This document shows, piece by piece, positions 62,257-64,000 of a stretch of 64,000 nt of DNA; position 1 is the first letter of the stretch, and the number at the start of each line of letters is the position of its first letter. The stretch lies in NCBI GenBank assembly GCA_019115385.1, contig DXDR01000075.1:62001-126000 (forward strand), read 5' to 3'. The notes beneath the pieces are model-generated. The model saw only the letters and a list, made by a program, of their open reading frames with translations, was not told where the DNA came from and ran no database searches. This stretch comes from Candidatus Mediterraneibacter avicola (lineage in GTDB: Bacteria; Bacillota; Clostridia; Lachnospirales; Lachnospiraceae). Both the position numbers and the translations under genes were made by a program.

Positions 62257-64000
62257 TAGAAATCAAAGAGCGACAGCTGGTTGCTCTGGGGCAGGCCGCC
62301 GAAAAGCCCCAGGTCTGCCATCAGATCGATAACGGTCTTGCTGACTTTTGTCCTCTGACGGAAATCGTCCAGGGAAAGGTACGGACCGTCTTTTGACGCT
62401 TCTTCCACTGCCTCGGCAGCTTTGTCGCCCATTCCCTCGATGCTTGCCAGGGAAGGCATGAGTTTGCCGTCGATGATCTGGAACATTTTGGCCTTTGCCC
62501 GGTAGATGTCTATTGGCATGAATTCAAATCCACGGGCATACATTTCCTGTACGATCTTCATATCTTTCATTACATCCTGTTCTTTTTTGCTCAGTGTATC
62601 GCTGCGTTTTTTATAGTCCTGTATGTAATAGTTCAGTTTCTCCTTGCCCTGACACATGATCTCATAAGAAAATGCATCCGCGCGGATACCGAAATATGCC
62701 GCGTAGTAGGCCAACGGATAATTGATCTTGCAGTATGCAATACGGTATGCCATCATTACGTAGGCAGCAGCGTGAGCTTTCGGGAACATGTAGCTGATCT
62801 TTTTGCAGGACCAGATGTACCAGTCCGGCACATTTTTTTCTTTCATGGCCTCTTCCCACTCCGGTTTCAGGCCTTTTCCTTTTCTGACGCTCTCCATGAT
62901 CGTAAATGCCAGCGCGCTCTCCACGCCCTGATTGATCAGGTAGATCATAATATCATCCCGGGTACAGATAGCCGTAGAGATGGTCGCCTTTCCAGATTTC
63001 ACCAGCTCCTGGGCATTTCCCAGCCATACATTTGTACCGTGGGACAGCCCGGATATGCGGATCAGGTCAGACAGGGTCTGCGGCTTGGTATCTTCTACCA
63101 TCTGGATAACGAAATCCGTTCCGAACTCGGGAATCCCGAGACACCCCAGTTTGCATCCGTCGATATCCTCCGGCTTGATGCCCAGCACTTCCGTTCCGTG
63201 GAACAATTCGATCACTTCCTTGTCATCCAGAGGAATGTCCGTCGCCACAAAAGGATGCTCTGCATTGTATTCATTCTCCATCGCATCTGAAGTAATATAA
63301 TCTTCAAGAGTGCGGATCATCGTAGGATCATCATGGCCGAGGATATCCAGTTTCAGCAGGTTATGGTCGATGGAATGATAATCAAAGTGGGTCGTGATGA
63401 TCCCGCATTCCATATCATTCGCCGGGTGCTGGACCGGGGTAAACTCATTGATATTATGGCCGTGGGGAAGCACGACGATTCCTCCCGGGTGCTGTCCCGT
63501 ACTGCGCCGGATGCCTGTGCATCCCTCCGTGATCCGGTCGATCTCACACTTTCTCTTTCGCTGCCCGTGTTCTTCGTAATAATTTTTTACAAATCCATAT
63601 GCCGTCTTATCCGCCAGGGTTCCGATCGTTCCGGCCTTAAACGTATGTCCCTCTCCAAAGAGGACTTCCGTGTATTTGTGCGCCTTTGCCTGATAGTCCC
63701 CGGAAAAGTTCAAGTCGATATCAGGCTCTTTATCACCCTTAAAGCCCAGGAACGTTTCAAATGGGATATCAAACCCGGCTTTCACCAGAGGCTCGCCGCA
63801 TACCGGACAGTTTTTATCCGGCATATCAAATCCGCAGCCCCCTGCAAATGCTCTTACCTCATCCGAGTCAAAATCACTGTAATGGCACTTTTTGCAGTAG
63901 TAATGCGGGCTCAAAGGATTTACTTCGGTGATTCCCGACATCGTAGCTACAAATGACGAGCCGACAGAACCGCGGGAACCTACCAGATAACCGTCTGCAT
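62256..64000 (-). CDS. polC: DNA polymerase III alpha subunit, PolC type (C-terminal part)
   Basis: Open to the right edge: the frame runs past the Met at 63941 into [15 protein letters not shown], so about 581 C-terminal residues are visible of ~1450. PolC-type features: the zinc-binding [13 protein letters not shown]...NCPVCGEPL; the palm aspartates in [13 protein letters not shown]; and the helix-hairpin-helix tail [16 protein letters not shown], ending [10 protein letters not shown], a clamp-binding motif. Main replicative polymerase of low-GC Gram-positives. The proofreading domain lies outside the window. Confidence 0.96.
   Translation of the reverse strand, partial: ADGYLVGSRGSVGSSFVATMSGITEVNPLSPHYYCKKCHYSDFDSDEVRAFAGGCGFDMPDKNCPVCGEPLVKAGFDIPFETFLGFKGDKEPDIDLNFSGDYQAKAHKYTEVLFGEGHTFKAGTIGTLADKTAYGFVKNYYEEHGQRKRKCEIDRITEGCTGIRRSTGQHPGGIVVLPHGHNINEFTPVQHPANDMECGIITTHFDYHSIDHNLLKLDILGHDDPTMIRTLEDYITSDAMENEYNAEHPFVATDIPLDDKEVIELFHGTEVLGIKPEDIDGCKLGCLGIPEFGTDFVIQMVEDTKPQTLSDLIRISGLSHGTNVWLGNAQELVKSGKATISTAICTRDDIMIYLINQGVESALAFTIMESVRKGKGLKPEWEEAMKEKNVPDWYIWSCKKISYMFPKAHAAAYVMMAYRIAYCKINYPLAYYAAYFGIRADAFSYEIMCQGKEKLNYYIQDYKKRSDTLSKKEQDVMKDMKIVQEMYARGFEFMPIDIYRAKAKMFQIIDGKLMPSLASIEGMGDKAAEAVEEASKDGPYLSLDDFRQRTKVSKTVIDLMADLGLFGGLPQSNQLSLFDF

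Noticed and set aside
1-64000. CRISPR arrays, rRNA genes, prophage or insertion-sequence genes
   Set aside because: No regularly spaced short repeats, no rRNA sequence and no transposase or integrase frame found.

Overview
The window reads as chromosome of a spore-forming Gram-positive, most likely a gut Lachnospiraceae-type Clostridium. The evidence is a sporulation sigma-H gene, a GerA-family germination gene, strong AGGAGG ribosome sites, sigma-A promoters, a Cys T-box, a PolC-type polymerase and the cysE-cysS-mrnC-rlmB-sigH block typical of Firmicutes. Almost everything is transcribed on the minus strand, so gene order below is right to left inside each operon. The taxon is inferred, not proven.

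Region 1 (1-15.9 kb) is a type VIIb (Ess/Yuk) secretion locus. In transcription order it holds an EsaA-like membrane protein, a WXG100 protein, a 706-residue LXG-like effector, three tandem copies of a membrane-anchored protein that is the probable immunity factor, an EssA-like protein, EsaB, EssB, the EssC ATPase, two small helical secreted-type proteins, and the 5' end of a second effector gene. That second gene is about 98% identical to the first over 259 bp but lacks its N-terminal domain. A relic of the effector gene lies beside each immunity copy, so the array grew by repeated recombination of effector-tail-plus-immunity modules. This is the most unusual part of the window.

Region 2 (16-28.8 kb) is ordinary: a spore germination protein, a monofunctional transglycosylase, dUTPase, homoserine acyltransferase, a DUF1540 protein, an aldo/keto reductase operon, PurA, a MocR-type regulator and GlnRS, plus small unannotated ORFs. 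Region 3 (28.8-40.6 kb) holds tRNA-Thr, dtd, sigH, rlmB, mrnC, cysS and cysE under a T-box, an Eis-like acetyltransferase, ispF, a tRNA-Val/tRNA-Met pair, a structured intergenic segment, and purL.

Region 4 (40.6-54.3 kb) holds a TIGR01906 membrane protein divergent from a LysR regulator, a nuclease-helicase, a radical-SAM/partner DNA repair pair under a promoter with two LexA boxes, and a complete fructose PTS operon (fruR-fruK-fruA-ptsH-ptsI) whose HPr lacks Ser46. cysK and a cold-shock gene follow.

Region 5 (54.3-64 kb) is an aryl-2-oxoacid fermentation operon: two phenylacetate-CoA ligases, indolepyruvate ferredoxin oxidoreductase and two ACT proteins. The oxidoreductase alpha gene is cut by one in-frame TAG codon. 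Beyond it lie a 490-bp gene-free, highly palindromic stretch, glyA, a pair of GGGG/CCCC palindromes and the 3' part of polC, which runs off the right edge.
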